Positions 28,094 through 37,092 of a DNA stretch of 64,000 bases are shown here, piece after piece. The notes beneath the pieces were generated by a model, which was given only the letters and a program-made list of their open reading frames with translations, was not told the origin of the DNA and ran no database searches. Position 1 is the stretch's first letter. Each line of letters begins with the position of its first letter. The stretch covers positions 62,001 to 126,000 of the forward strand of contig JAFAZX010000027.1 in the NCBI GenBank assembly GCA_019239425.1. The letters are read 5' to 3'. The translations under genes and the position numbers were made by a program. The stretch comes from Acidobacteriota bacterium (GTDB taxonomy: Bacteria; Acidobacteriota; Blastocatellia; Pyrinomonadales; Pyrinomonadaceae).

Positions 28094-28867
28094 CGCCACG
28101 ACGAAGCTTACAACCAACGGCCGGTGGTCTGAGGCGAGGGTGTCGGGGACTGTGGGGGCGGTGTGCACCACTCCGCCGAGGTTGCGGTGGAAGACGTAGT
28201 CGATGCGCTTGGCGGGCTTGTCGGCCGGGTAGGTGTGGCCGCTTGCGGTGTCGAACGGCCAGGCGTCGTTGAAGCCCGACTTGAGCATCATGTTGTAGGC
28301 GCCGCCCCCCGGCTCTTCGTTGAAGTCGCCGACGACGAGGAGCGGGCCGCGCACGTCGGCGAGCGCGTCGAGCAGTTGCCCGGTCTCGAACTCCCGGCCG
28401 TCCGCGAACTGGTAGTCGAGGTGCGTGGTGACGAAGTTCAGACGCCGCCCCTCCACCTCGACTTCGACGCGGATGAAGCCGCGCCGCTCGCGCTCGCGCC
28501 GGTTGGCGTAGCGGCGGTGGTCGATTGAGAGGATGGGAAAGCGCGAGAGCACGGCCACGCCGTACTGACCGCCCTGGTAGTCGAGGTTGTGGGCGAAGGC
28601 GTAGTCCATCCCCGTCAGACGCGCCAGCTCCTTTATCTCGTCCACGCGCCCCGTGCGCTCGACGCCGCGGTCAACCTCCTGGAGGCCGACGATGTCTGCG
28701 CGACTGCGCTTGATGACTTCCGCGATGCGCGCGAGGTCGAGCTTCTTGTCCATGCCGATGCCGACGTGGATGTTGTAGGACATCACCCTCAGACGGACTC
28801 GGCCCCGCGCGTGCGCAGCGCCCGCGAACAGAATCAGAGCGAGGATGAAGAGCAGCGGCCTTCTCAT
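28079..28867 (-). CDS. exported endonuclease/exonuclease/phosphatase-family protein
   Basis: This 262-residue protein has a signal peptide (LLFILALILFAGAAHA) and the full EEP fold: RVMSYNIHVGIG, GLQEVDRG with the metal-binding Glu, VVGDFNEEP with the catalytic Asp and Asn, and SDHRPLVV with the general-base His. EEP enzymes hydrolyse phosphodiesters in nucleic acids, lipids or inositol phosphates using magnesium; the substrate is not evident. Export makes scavenging of phosphate or nucleotides likely. The ATG at 28867 overlaps the stop of the upstream acyltransferase gene (TGATG), so translation is coupled. The C-terminus EARP and stop codon are encoded by the palindrome at 27808-28093. Confidence 0.88.
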   Translation of the reverse strand: MRRPLLFILALILFAGAAHARGRVRLRVMSYNIHVGIGMDKKLDLARIAEVIKRSRADIVGLQEVDRGVERTGRVDEIKELARLTGMDYAFAHNLDYQGGQYGVAVLSRFPILSIDHRRYANRRERERRGFIRVEVEVEGRRLNFVTTHLDYQFADGREFETGQLLDALADVRGPLLVVGDFNEEPGGGAYNMMLKSGFNDAWPFDTASGHTYPADKPAKRIDYVFHRNLGGVVHTAPTVPDTLASDHRPLVVSFVVAEARP

Positions 28868-30111
28868 CACACCTTGATGAAGATGTTCTTGCGGTAGAGC
28901 ACCCACATCACGCCGAGCCAGAAGAGGACGAAGCAGACGGCGAAGGCGAGCGAGGCGTTGACGGGCGAGGCCCACGAGAGGAACAGGTTTTTGAAGATGG
29001 CGCCCCAGAGCGAGACCGGCTTGCCGTCCGCGCCCGTGAGCTTGATGACGCCCATCAGCTTCGCGGCGACGCCGGTCAGGAAGAAGACCGCGAGCGCGTT
29101 CGTCCCGTAGACGGCGAAGGGCACAGACCAGCGCCTGTAACCCTTGATGTCGATGAGCCAGTAGCAGACGGCCAGTAGTTGCAAGGCCATCCCCGCCGTG
29201 AAGAGCACGTACGAACTCGTCCACAGGGGCTTGTTGACGGGGTGCCAGTAGTTCCAGGCCCAGCCCGCGGCGATTGCCGCCGCGCCCGCGACGAACATCG
29301 CCGCGACCTTCTCCACATCCGTCCGGCGCGAGCGCAGGAGGTGTCCCGCCAAAACGCCCGCGAAAGTAGTCGCCAGCGCGCCCAGAGTGCTCAGGATGCC
29401 TTCGGGTTCGTAGACGCCCTTGCCGCCGCTCCACATGTGTTTGGCGAGCACGACGCGGTCTACGTGCGAGGCGATGCTCCCCTCCTTAGACATGTCGCCT
29501 GCGGCGAAGCCCGGCGCGGACAGAAAGGTGAGGACGGCCCAGTAGCCGACGAGCAGCGCGCCGAAGACGTACGCCTGCCTGCGCCAGTCGGTCTTGAGGA
29601 AGATGAGCGCGGCGAAGAGGTAGCAGACGGCGATGCGGTTGAGGACGCCGGACAGGCGCAGGGCCGAGAGGTCTATGAAGGAGCCGTTCGCGAAGTCCCA
29701 GAACGGGAAGGCCGTCAGGAACAGACCCAACCCGAAGATGATGGCCGAGCGGCGGACGATCTTGACGTAGAGGTCGCGCTTGCTGCCCGCGCCTTCGGCC
29801 CGGCGCGAGAGGGCGAGGGTGATGGAGACGCCGACGATGAAGAGGAAGAACGGGAAGACGAAATCGGTCGGCGTCCAGCCGTGCCACTCCGCGTGCTTGA
29901 GGGGGCTGTAGATCGCGCCCCACGTCCCCGGGTTGTTGACGAGGATCATCCCCGCGACCGTCATCCCGCGGAACACGTCGAGCGAACGCAGTCGCGCCGC
30001 CGAAGGCACGAGGCTCAAGCCGTCGCCGTCGTGCGCCCTGCCCGCGCGTGCGCGTGCGGGTTCCTCCTCAATCCTCACACCGGCCTGAGACTCGCCGACT
30101 GTCATACTCAT
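28867..30111 (-). CDS. HGSNAT-like multi-span acyltransferase (DUF5009 type)
   Basis: The 414-residue inner-membrane protein has about ten hydrophobic helices. RLRSLDVFRGMTVAGMILVNNPG, WHGWTPTDFVFPFFLFIVG and VYGTNALAVFF are typical of the family that includes heparan-alpha-glucosaminide N-acetyltransferase. These proteins acetylate amino sugars across a membrane with acetyl-CoA. In this place, next to GH3, GH20 and SIS genes, an amino-sugar substrate is reasonable but inferred. GGAGG lies eight bases before the ATG. The 3' end overlaps the EEP start by one base. Confidence 0.85.
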   Translation of the reverse strand: MSMTVGESQAGVRIEEEPARARAGRAHDGDGLSLVPSAARLRSLDVFRGMTVAGMILVNNPGTWGAIYSPLKHAEWHGWTPTDFVFPFFLFIVGVSITLALSRRAEGAGSKRDLYVKIVRRSAIIFGLGLFLTAFPFWDFANGSFIDLSALRLSGVLNRIAVCYLFAALIFLKTDWRRQAYVFGALLVGYWAVLTFLSAPGFAAGDMSKEGSIASHVDRVVLAKHMWSGGKGVYEPEGILSTLGALATTFAGVLAGHLLRSRRTDVEKVAAMFVAGAAAIAAGWAWNYWHPVNKPLWTSSYVLFTAGMALQLLAVCYWLIDIKGYRRWSVPFAVYGTNALAVFFLTGVAAKLMGVIKLTGADGKPVSLWGAIFKNLFLSWASPVNASLAFAVCFVLFWLGVMWVLYRKNIFIKV

Positions 30112-30128
30112 GACTTTCGCCTCCTCAA

Positions 30129-30160
30129 GAATTTCAAATCTGAAATTTGAAATTTCAAAT
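30129..30160. repeat. short AT-rich inverted repeat (AAATTTCAAA type)
   Basis: ATTTCAAATCTGAAATTTGA followed by AATTTCAAAT forms overlapping small palindromes. It lies directly after the GH3 stop (30162 on the minus strand) and stands out as the only AT-rich tract in the area. Confidence 0.6.
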
Positions 30161-30161
30161 C

Positions 30162-31901
30162 CTACTTCGCTCTGGTCTGTATCCCCGCGCCGGCCTGGAA
30201 GAGGCCGGGCACGGAGACGGGCAGGCGTCCGCGGGCCGGCGCGTCGCCGAAGAGGACGCGCGCGGCGGCTTCCTGCGCCACGTCCTCGATGCCGTAGGCG
30301 ACTACGAAGGCCGCCGCGTCCGGCAGTTGCCTAACGAGGTAAGGGCCGCTGAAGGCGACGACCGCGACCGGCCTGCCCGTCGCGATCAGTCTTCTGACGA
30401 ACTCGGCCTGGCGCTCGGGCAGGGCCACAGTCCCCTTGCCCGCCGCGCGCTTAACGAAGGCCGCGACGACGACGGTCTCCGCCTTCGTCGCCTCGGCGAG
30501 CAGCGCGTCGTATTCGGCCGCCGTCGTCTTCGGGTCGGCGCGGAGCACGCGCGCGTTCGCGACGCGCGCCTGAACCTGCGGGACGAACGTGCGCCCCTCT
30601 TCGGGGTCTTCGTCCGCGGCGACGACGACGAAGGCGGCGGACGCGGCGCGCCGCCTGTCGAGCGGCAGAAGCCCTCTGCCGTCGCGCAGCAGCGTGATCG
30701 AGTTTTCGGCGACGCGGCGCGCGGACTCGACGGCGTCGCGACGCTCGACAAGGTTCTTGACGGCCTGCGGGTCAACCGTCCGGCGCTCCGAGAGGCCGAG
30801 GCGGTACTTCGCGCGGAGGATGCGGCGCACGCTTTCGTCGACGCGCTCGCCCGTCAGGCGGCCGCTCCTGACGGCCTCTTCGAGCGCGTCGAGCGAGGCC
30901 TTCAGCTCGGGCGGCGTGAGCGCCACGTCCGCGCCCGCCTGGATCGCGCGCACGGCCGCCTCGCCGCCGGGAAACCCTTTCGTGATGGCGCCCATCCCGA
31001 GCGAGTCCGTGACGACGAGGCCGTCGAACTTCAACTCTCGCCTGAGCAGGTCGTTCGTCACCTTCGGCGAGAGCGTGGCGGGCAGCTCGTCGCCGTTCAG
31101 TTTCGGCAGGGCGATGTGCGCGGTCATCACCGAATCGACGCCGGCCGCGACCGCCGCGCGGAACGGGACGAGTTCCAGGCGTTCGAGGCGCGCGCGGTCG
31201 GCTTGGATGGTCGGAAGGCCGATGTGCGAATCGACGGCGGTGTCGCCGTGGCCGGGGAAGTGTTTGGCGGTCGAGAGCGCCCCGCCCTCGCGCGTGCCGC
31301 GCACCGCGGCCGCGACGAACTCGGCCACGCGGCGCGGGTCTTCGCCGAAGCTGCGGATGTTGATGACGGGGTTGTCGGGGTTGTTGTTGAGGTCTGCGAC
31401 GGGGCCGAAGAGCCAGTTGACGCCGACGGCGCGCGCCTCCTGCGCGGTGACCTTGCCCTGCTCGAAGGCGGCGCGCGGGTCGCCCGCCGCGGCGACGCCC
31501 ATGTTGTTTTGGAAGGGCGTGCCCGCCGACTTCATCTGCATCCGCAGGCCGCGCTCGTAATCCGCGCCGACCAGGAGCGGGATGCGCGCGGCGCGCTGCA
31601 ACTCGTTCGTCAAAGCCGCCAACGTCTCCGGCGTCCCGCCGCGCACGACCACGCCGCCTAAGCCCAGTTCCGTCAACTGCCGCTTCAACTCTTCCAGACG
31701 CTCGCCCGTCGCCTGCTCGACCTGCACCGGCGCCACCAGCATCTGCCCCAGACGCTCGCGCGGCGAAAGGCCCTTCAAAGTCTCCTCGACCCAACGCGCC
31801 TCGCCCTCCGCGCGCCGCTGTCGCGACAGCCCAACACGCGAGGGCGTAAACGAAACAGCCGTCAAGACAACTGCCACGCAGATGAAAACTCTGAGAATCA
31901 T
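30162..31901 (-). CDS. glycoside hydrolase family 3, NagZ-like beta-N-acetylhexosaminidase
   Basis: This 579-residue protein has an N-terminal hydrophobic segment that probably acts as an export signal. The GH3 barrel shows GADYERG, KHFPGHGD from Lys213, with the His expected for the NagZ-type acid/base function in GHGDTAVDSH, and the nucleophile Asp299 in VVTDSLGMGAI. The extra ~200 residues form the second alpha/beta domain of two-domain GH3 enzymes. It should remove beta-linked N-acetylglucosamine from chitin- or peptidoglycan-derived sugars. The neighbours GH20, the SIS protein and the HGSNAT-like protein fit amino-sugar turnover. Confidence 0.9.
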   Translation of the reverse strand: MILRVFICVAVVLTAVSFTPSRVGLSRQRRAEGEARWVEETLKGLSPRERLGQMLVAPVQVEQATGERLEELKRQLTELGLGGVVVRGGTPETLAALTNELQRAARIPLLVGADYERGLRMQMKSAGTPFQNNMGVAAAGDPRAAFEQGKVTAQEARAVGVNWLFGPVADLNNNPDNPVINIRSFGEDPRRVAEFVAAAVRGTREGGALSTAKHFPGHGDTAVDSHIGLPTIQADRARLERLELVPFRAAVAAGVDSVMTAHIALPKLNGDELPATLSPKVTNDLLRRELKFDGLVVTDSLGMGAITKGFPGGEAAVRAIQAGADVALTPPELKASLDALEEAVRSGRLTGERVDESVRRILRAKYRLGLSERRTVDPQAVKNLVERRDAVESARRVAENSITLLRDGRGLLPLDRRRAASAAFVVVAADEDPEEGRTFVPQVQARVANARVLRADPKTTAAEYDALLAEATKAETVVVAAFVKRAAGKGTVALPERQAEFVRRLIATGRPVAVVAFSGPYLVRQLPDAAAFVVAYGIEDVAQEAAARVLFGDAPARGRLPVSVPGLFQAGAGIQTRAK

Positions 31902-31942
31902 CTCTCTATAACAGGTTGCAGTCGGGAGTAACCGCGGAGAAT

Positions 31943-32017
31943 TTCACCACGGAGACACAGAGACACAGCTTGGAGAGCTGTAACTCAACGAGCTGTGCCT
32001 CTGTGTCTCTGTGGTTA
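31943..32017. repeat. 75-bp palindromic repeat, hairpin family copy 7
   Basis: The arms contain CCACGGAGACACAGAGACAC on the left and GTGCCTCTGTGTCTCTGTGG on the right, with a few mismatches. It lies between the GH3 start and the GH20 stop. Confidence 0.85.
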
Positions 32018-32060
32018 ATGTTCTTCATATTCACTTAAGTGAATACTGCTTTAATTTTCG

Positions 32061-34193
32061 TCAGTCTTCCTGCGGCGGGCGCGGGCCGAGGCCGAACTCG
32101 GCGGGCGCGGGCAGCACGGAGGTCTGGTCGTAGACGCGCAGCGCCTCCTCCAACTGCTTCGAGCGCGTGAGCCAGCGCGAGACCGCGAGATCATAGCGCG
32201 CCAGCACGCTCGCGAGCCAGTACGGCCGATTCTCCGCGAGCCACCGCGCGCGGTACGCCTCGCGCAGCTCCGTCAGCTCCTCGGACATCTCGCGCAGGGT
32301 GTTGTAGATCGTCCCCGCGTACGGCCGCAGACGACCCACGCGCCGGCGGTCGCCGAGGTTCAGATACGCGTCCCAGTAGTCGCGGCTGAGCTGCTCGACC
32401 ACCTGCGCGCGCCGGCCCAGGTGGTCGAAGCGCCGCGCCGACAGGCGCATCGCGTCGAGCGTCTGCGCGTTGCGCCGCACCTTCGGGCGTTCGCGGATGA
32501 GAGTCTCTTGAACCTCTTCAACGTCGAGGCGTAACTGTCGAAACTTGTCTTCGAGCTTGCGGGCGATTGTTTCCTGAAAGTTGTCCGTGAAGGGGTCGCG
32601 CCAGAAGAGCTGGTCGCTGTTGTTGACGCCCAGCTTCGTGTTGACGGCGCCGAGCGTCCGCGTCGCCTTCGTCAACGCGTCGCCCTCGTGCCGGAAGAAA
32701 GCCCAGTCGAAGTCGCGCTCGAAGAGGGCGAGGTCGAGCGGCGCCGCCTGCCAGGAGGCCGCCGCGCCGAGGACGACGCCGTACCACGTGTTCTCGAAAA
32801 GCGATTCGCCGTCGTCGTCCCACTCCGTGTTCATCACGCCGAGCACGCCCGCGCGCTGGCCGTCGCGGATGAAGTTGGGGATGTTGACCGAGGCCGTGTC
32901 GGTGTTCGGGAAAATCTGGTTCCAGCTCTGGACGCCCGGGCAGACGAACTGTTCGAGTCCCGCCTTCTTAAACAGACCGATGCGCGCCTCGTAGCTCTGC
33001 TTCGCCGAGTAGTCCCAGTTCATCGCGATCATGTCGCGCGGGACGGACGGGAGCAAGTCCGGGTGGTTGAGCGCGATGTCGCCCCAGAACATCAAACGGC
33101 GCTTGTAGGGCAGGAGCATTTCGCGCACGCGCTTGAGGTGGTCGAAGTAGACCGGGCCGATGCCTCTGGCCTTGACCTGTTCGGCGCTCTGGCCGCGGCC
33201 GAGTTCGAAGGTCTCGTCGGCGCCGATGTGGAAGAACTGGCTCGGGAAGAGTTCGTTCAACTCCTTGTACCAGTCGGCGACGAGTTCGTAAGTCCCCTCG
33301 GCCTGCGGCGAGAGCACGTCGCCGTAAGGGACTTCGGCCAGCCCGTTGTACTTCTCGAACTTGAGGGCCTTGTGCAGGTGGCCGAAGGTCTGCTGCTGCG
33401 GCACCAGCTCGACGTGGAAGCGGCGGGCGTACGCGACCAGCTCGCGAATCTCGGCGGGCGTGACGGCGCCGCCTTCGGGCGCGACGAGCGGGTGCGATTC
33501 GGAGCCGAAGACGTGCTCCATGTAGAGGCTGTGCATGTTCATCTTGAACATGGCCTCGGTGCGGATCTGCCTTTTGAGGTATTCGAGCGTGGGGACGGGG
33601 CCGCGGCTGATGTCGTCGGACAGCCCGCGCCAGCGCACCGAGGGCCAGTCCGCGACGCGTACGCCCTGCACGTACGCGGCTTCGCCCTCGCCGCGCACGA
33701 GCTGTTTGAGAGTTTGCAGGCCGTAGAACGTCCCGGCAGTGGAGCGTCCCGCGACGACGACCGTGCTCGCGCTGACGGAGAGTACGTAGCCCTCCTCGTT
33801 CAAATCGGCGGGCACCGCGACGCCCGCCTTTTCGACCGCGGCGCTCACGCGCTTGTCGGAGAGCAGCCCGACGAGAATCTGCCGCTTCCCTCCCCCGCCG
33901 ACCTTGAGCGAGACGCCGGCCGTCTCCTGCAAATCGTCAACGAAGTCCTGCGCGGCGAAGCGGTCGTCTTCGGACTTCGCGTCGGCGAGCACGACGCGCG
34001 CGCCGCGCCCGAGCGGGAACTCTTCGCCCGACGCCGCGACGGACTTCGGCGCGGGGATGACCTGGACGGGCGGCCCGGCGACTTTCGTCTGCGCGCTCGC
34101 GTCGGGCGCGAGTGCGAGCGGCGCGAGGCAGCACAGGAACAGTGTCAGGGCGGCGCCGAGCGGCCCCCTCTTCGTCTTTAGGGTCTCAATCAT
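32061..34193 (-). CDS. glycoside hydrolase family 20 beta-hexosaminidase, exported
   Basis: This 710-residue protein has a signal peptide (ALTLFLCCLAPLALAPDASA). An N-terminal GH20b domain (VQVIPAPKSV onward) precedes the barrel, in which FHIGADETFELG contains the catalytic Asp326-Glu327 pair used in substrate-assisted hydrolysis. WGDIALNHPDL and MNTEWDDDGESLFENTWYG are further barrel landmarks. It should release terminal N-acetylglucosamine or N-acetylgalactosamine in the periplasm. The last ~180 residues are helical and Arg-rich and do not match anything I recognise. The ATG at 34193 follows a GTG directly. It is divergent from the SIS gene across a palindrome. Confidence 0.9.
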   Translation of the reverse strand: MIETLKTKRGPLGAALTLFLCCLAPLALAPDASAQTKVAGPPVQVIPAPKSVAASGEEFPLGRGARVVLADAKSEDDRFAAQDFVDDLQETAGVSLKVGGGGKRQILVGLLSDKRVSAAVEKAGVAVPADLNEEGYVLSVSASTVVVAGRSTAGTFYGLQTLKQLVRGEGEAAYVQGVRVADWPSVRWRGLSDDISRGPVPTLEYLKRQIRTEAMFKMNMHSLYMEHVFGSESHPLVAPEGGAVTPAEIRELVAYARRFHVELVPQQQTFGHLHKALKFEKYNGLAEVPYGDVLSPQAEGTYELVADWYKELNELFPSQFFHIGADETFELGRGQSAEQVKARGIGPVYFDHLKRVREMLLPYKRRLMFWGDIALNHPDLLPSVPRDMIAMNWDYSAKQSYEARIGLFKKAGLEQFVCPGVQSWNQIFPNTDTASVNIPNFIRDGQRAGVLGVMNTEWDDDGESLFENTWYGVVLGAAASWQAAPLDLALFERDFDWAFFRHEGDALTKATRTLGAVNTKLGVNNSDQLFWRDPFTDNFQETIARKLEDKFRQLRLDVEEVQETLIRERPKVRRNAQTLDAMRLSARRFDHLGRRAQVVEQLSRDYWDAYLNLGDRRRVGRLRPYAGTIYNTLREMSEELTELREAYRARWLAENRPYWLASVLARYDLAVSRWLTRSKQLEEALRVYDQTSVLPAPAEFGLGPRPPQED

Positions 34194-34286
34194 CACTTAT
34201 GTCTGCTGATAAATATTCGGACGTGGCTTCGGAGCACTTGCGCCGACAATTAACATGATGGCAAAAGAGAGTCAACGTAGGCCACC

Positions 34287-34379
34287 GGGTCAGAACCACC
34301 CGCGGTAGCGGGTGGCCCGCTGAGACACGGCTCTTGCAGTTAAGAAAGGGCCGCCCGCTACCACAGGCGGTTCTGACCC
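34287..34379. repeat. imperfect 32-base inverted repeat between GH20 and SIS genes
   Basis: GGGTCAGAACCACCCG at 34287 is answered by CGGTTCTGACCC ending at 34379. The arms are 32 bases with a few mismatches and a ~29-base loop. It ends 26 bases before the SIS start, so it could affect that gene, but similar sequences elsewhere suggest a repeat. Confidence 0.7.
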
Positions 34380-34405
34380 GCACTTCGGTAAGGGAGAGTA
34401 TCCAA

Positions 34406-35443
34406 GTGTCACTGATGCTCGAAGAGATCGCGCAGCAGCCCGAGGCGCTGGCGCGCACCGTCGCGGAGGAGCGCGAGAAGGTCGCGCGGCTGGGCCGAGA
34501 CCTGCGCCGGCAGGACGTCGACCTGATCGTGCTCGTCGCGCGCGGCTCCTCCGACAACGCGGCGCTCTTCGGGCGCTACCTGCTCGAAGTCACCACGGGC
34601 ATCCCCGTCGCGCTGGCCGCGCCGTCCGTCTACACGCTCTACAACGCGAAGCTCCGGCTCGACCACGCGGTCGTCATCGGCGTCTCGCAGTCGGGCGAGG
34701 GCGAGGACATCAACCGCGTGCTCTCGGACGCGCGGGACGCGGGCGCGCTCTGCACCGTCGGCATCACGAACGAACCCGGCTCCTCGATGACGAAGGTCGT
34801 CCACGAGACGCTCCTCACACACGGCGGGCGCGAGCGCTCGGTGGCGGCGACGAAGACCTACACGGGCCAGCTCCTGCACTTCTACATGCTGGCCGAGGCG
34901 CTGGCCGACGGCGGGACGCGGCTCGGCTACGAGGCCATCCCCGACTTCGCGGCGCGGGCTTTGGAGCTGCGCCCGCAGATCGAGGGGATGGTCGAGCGCT
35001 ACGTCTTCATGGAGAACTGCGTCGTGGTCGGGCGCGGGCTCGTCTACGCGAACGCGTTCGAGATGGCCCTGAAGCTGATGGAGACCTGCTACGTCGTGGC
35101 CGAGCGCTTCTCTTCGGCCGACTTCCTGCACGGCCCGCTCGCCGTCGTCGAGAGACACTTCCCCATCTTCGCCTTCGCCCCGCCGGGCGTCACGCTCGGC
35201 GGCGTGCGCGAACTGCTCGGGCGACTCAAAGAGCTGCGGGCCGACACGCTCGTCTTCACCTCGGACGAGGAGGCGGCCGCGCTCGCCACGCGCGCTGTGC
35301 GCCTGCCGGCCGAGATTAACGAGACGCTCTCCGTCATCCCCTACATCATCCCCGCGCAGCTCTTCGCCGCGCTCCTCGCGGACGCGAAAGGTCTCGACCC
35401 CGACGCCCCGCGCTCTCTGGCGAAGGTGACAAGGACGCTCTAG
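34406..35443 (+). CDS. double-SIS sugar-phosphate isomerase/deaminase, GlmS-C or NagB-II type
   Basis: This 345-residue protein carries two SIS domains and no glutaminase domain. VARGSSDNAA and GVSQSGEGEDI bind the sugar phosphate in the first. SVAATKTYTGQLLHFYMLAEAL and SSADFLHGPLAVVE match the isomerase half of GlmS. Free-standing forms act as glucosamine-6-phosphate deaminases (NagB-II/AgaS) or related isomerases. The GTG at 34406 has GGGAG nine bases upstream; an ATG three codons later is an alternative. It would feed glucosamine 6-phosphate from the GH20/GH3 products into glycolysis, an inference from context. Confidence 0.88.
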   Translation: MSLMLEEIAQQPEALARTVAEEREKVARLGRDLRRQDVDLIVLVARGSSDNAALFGRYLLEVTTGIPVALAAPSVYTLYNAKLRLDHAVVIGVSQSGEGEDINRVLSDARDAGALCTVGITNEPGSSMTKVVHETLLTHGGRERSVAATKTYTGQLLHFYMLAEALADGGTRLGYEAIPDFAARALELRPQIEGMVERYVFMENCVVVGRGLVYANAFEMALKLMETCYVVAERFSSADFLHGPLAVVERHFPIFAFAPPGVTLGGVRELLGRLKELRADTLVFTSDEEAAALATRAVRLPAEINETLSVIPYIIPAQLFAALLADAKGLDPDAPRSLAKVTRTL

Positions 35444-35445
35444 AG

Positions 35446-35493
35446 AGGGTGCTGGGTGCTGGGTTAAAACCCGATTCTTCCCGGCACCCTCTG
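35446..35493. repeat. GGGTGCTGGGT-type repeat, family Q copy 3
   Basis: GGGTGCTGGGTGCTGGGTT is followed by AAAACCCG and CCGGCACCC. It is a shortened copy of the repeat at 7798 and 10035, lying between the SIS stop and the epimerase start. Confidence 0.65.
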
Positions 35494-35502
35494 AGACAAC
35501 AC

Positions 35503-36543
35503 ATGAAGCTATTAATCCTGGGCGGGACGAAGTTCCTCGGGCGCTATGTCGTCGAGGAGGCTTTGGCGCGGGGCCATGAGGTGACGTTGTTCAACCGCGG
35601 GCAGTTGAACCCGGAGCTTTTCCCGGAGGCCGAGAAGCTGCGCGGCGACCGCGACGGCGGGCTGGAGGCTTTGCGGGGGAGGCGCTGGGACGCGGCCGTA
35701 GACCCTTCGGGCTACTCTCCGCGCGTGGTGAGGGATTCGGCGCGGCTCTTGGCCGACGCGGTCGAGCAGTACACGTTCGTTTCGAGCGTCTCGGCCTACA
35801 GGGACACGAGCGTGCCAGGCGTTGACGAGGGTTATGCGGTCGGCACCGTCACGGAGGAGCGCCTGCGAGAGGCGGAGGCGCTCAAGCAGTCGGAGCTGAC
35901 GACCGCGCCCTTCTTCTGGGAGATTTACGGCGCGCTCAAGGCCCTGTGCGAGCGCGCGGCCGAAGAGGAGATGCCTGGGCGCGTGCTCAACGTCCGCGCC
36001 GGCCTCATCGTCGGCCCGCACGACTACAGCGACCGCTTCACCTACTGGCCGCGCCGCGTCTCGGAGGGCGGCGACGTGCTCGCGCCCGGCAACCCCGAAC
36101 GTCAGGTGCAGTTCATCGACGTGCGCGACCTCGCCGCGTGGACGCTCGACATGGCCGAGGCGCGACGCGCCGGCACCTACAACGCGACGGGGCCGGACTA
36201 CCGGCTCACGATGTCGCGCGTGCTCGAAGTGTGCAAAGAGGTGACGGGCAGCGGCGCGCGCTTCGTGTGGGTCGACGAGAAGTTCCTGCTCGACGCGGGA
36301 CTCGGCCCTTGGTTGGAGGTGCCTCTGTGGACGCCCGAGTCGGGCGAAGACAGGGTGAACCGCTTCTTCATGAGCCTCAGCGTCGAGAAGGCCGTCGCCG
36401 CCGGCCTCAAGTTCCGGCCGCTCCGGGAGACCGTGCGCGACACGCTCGAATGGGACTTGGGCCGCCCCGCCGACACGCAGCGGCGCGCCGGCCTCGCGCG
36501 CGGGCGCGAGCGCGAAGTCCTCGAAGCCTGGCGGGCGCGTTGA
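35503..36543 (+). CDS. NAD-dependent epimerase/dehydratase family protein
   Basis: This 346-residue extended short-chain dehydrogenase begins with the dinucleotide loop LLILGGTKFLGRYVVEEAL. It continues with the TFVSSVSAYRD strand, the Tyr-x3-Lys-like YGALKAL, and VRAGLIVGPHDYSDRFTYW. The family member is of the type often labelled NAD-dependent epimerase with unknown sugar or isoprenoid substrate. The last 30 residues are Arg-rich. The ATG at 35503 marks the natural start; an open frame upstream runs into the Q-type repeat. The neighbouring genes give no clue to the substrate. Confidence 0.85.
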   Translation: MKLLILGGTKFLGRYVVEEALARGHEVTLFNRGQLNPELFPEAEKLRGDRDGGLEALRGRRWDAAVDPSGYSPRVVRDSARLLADAVEQYTFVSSVSAYRDTSVPGVDEGYAVGTVTEERLREAEALKQSELTTAPFFWEIYGALKALCERAAEEEMPGRVLNVRAGLIVGPHDYSDRFTYWPRRVSEGGDVLAPGNPERQVQFIDVRDLAAWTLDMAEARRAGTYNATGPDYRLTMSRVLEVCKEVTGSGARFVWVDEKFLLDAGLGPWLEVPLWTPESGEDRVNRFFMSLSVEKAVAAGLKFRPLRETVRDTLEWDLGRPADTQRRAGLARGREREVLEAWRAR

Positions 36544-36551
36544 AGGTTGCC

Positions 36552-36977
36552 TTAGTGCGAGATGTACTCGTGGAGCAGTTGCAGTTCTGCGCCCTGCTCG
36601 CTGATCTCGACGCGCATGATGTCGCGCATCGAGAGCATGCCGATGAAGCGTTCGCCGTCCACGACGGGCAGGTGACGGCTGCCGATGCGCTCCATCCGCT
36701 CCAGCGCCTCGTGCGGCGTGTCGGAGCAGTCGATGACGGCGCGCGGCTCGCTCATCACGTCGCGGATGGCGACGCCGGCCGGGTCGAGTTTCTTGACGAC
36801 CACGCGGTTGAGCAGGTCGCGCTCCGAGAAGATGCCGCAGAGCTTGTCGTCCGGGTCGAGGACGCAGACGGCGCCGATCCTGCGGTCGGCCATGTATTCG
36901 GCAGCGTCGAGCGCGGTCGCCGTGTCCTTGACGAAGTAGGACTCGCGGTCGCACACCACATGTCTGATCGTAATCAT
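36552..36977 (-). CDS. two-CBS-domain protein
   Basis: This 141-residue cytoplasmic protein is made only of two CBS motifs, the first ending FSERDLLNRVV and the second ending GMLSMRDIM. The stand-alone pair forms a Bateman module that binds adenine nucleotides such as AMP, ATP or SAM and often works as an energy sensor. The partner is unknown. The ATG at 36977 has GGGAG nine bases upstream; a TTG three codons earlier is less likely. It converges with the epimerase gene, stops eight bases apart. Confidence 0.88.
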   Translation of the reverse strand: MITIRHVVCDRESYFVKDTATALDAAEYMADRRIGAVCVLDPDDKLCGIFSERDLLNRVVVKKLDPAGVAIRDVMSEPRAVIDCSDTPHEALERMERIGSRHLPVVDGERFIGMLSMRDIMRVEISEQGAELQLLHEYISH

Positions 36978-37021
36978 ACCCCTCAACTCCCTCCCGTCTC
37001 GTGTGGTGCCAGAGCGCGCCC

Positions 37022-37050
37022 ATTATAGTCGCGCGCGCGCCGCGGTTGAA
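37022..37050 (-). promoter_or_regulatory. candidate promoter of the CBS-domain gene
   Basis: On the minus strand TTCAAC (37045-37050), 17 bases and TATAAT (37022-37027) precede the start by ~45 bases. The -10 box is perfect. Confidence 0.5.
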
Positions 37051-37092
37051 GCCTTTTGTTGGGCCGCCTAACATATCCCGGCCTCCCGCCCT

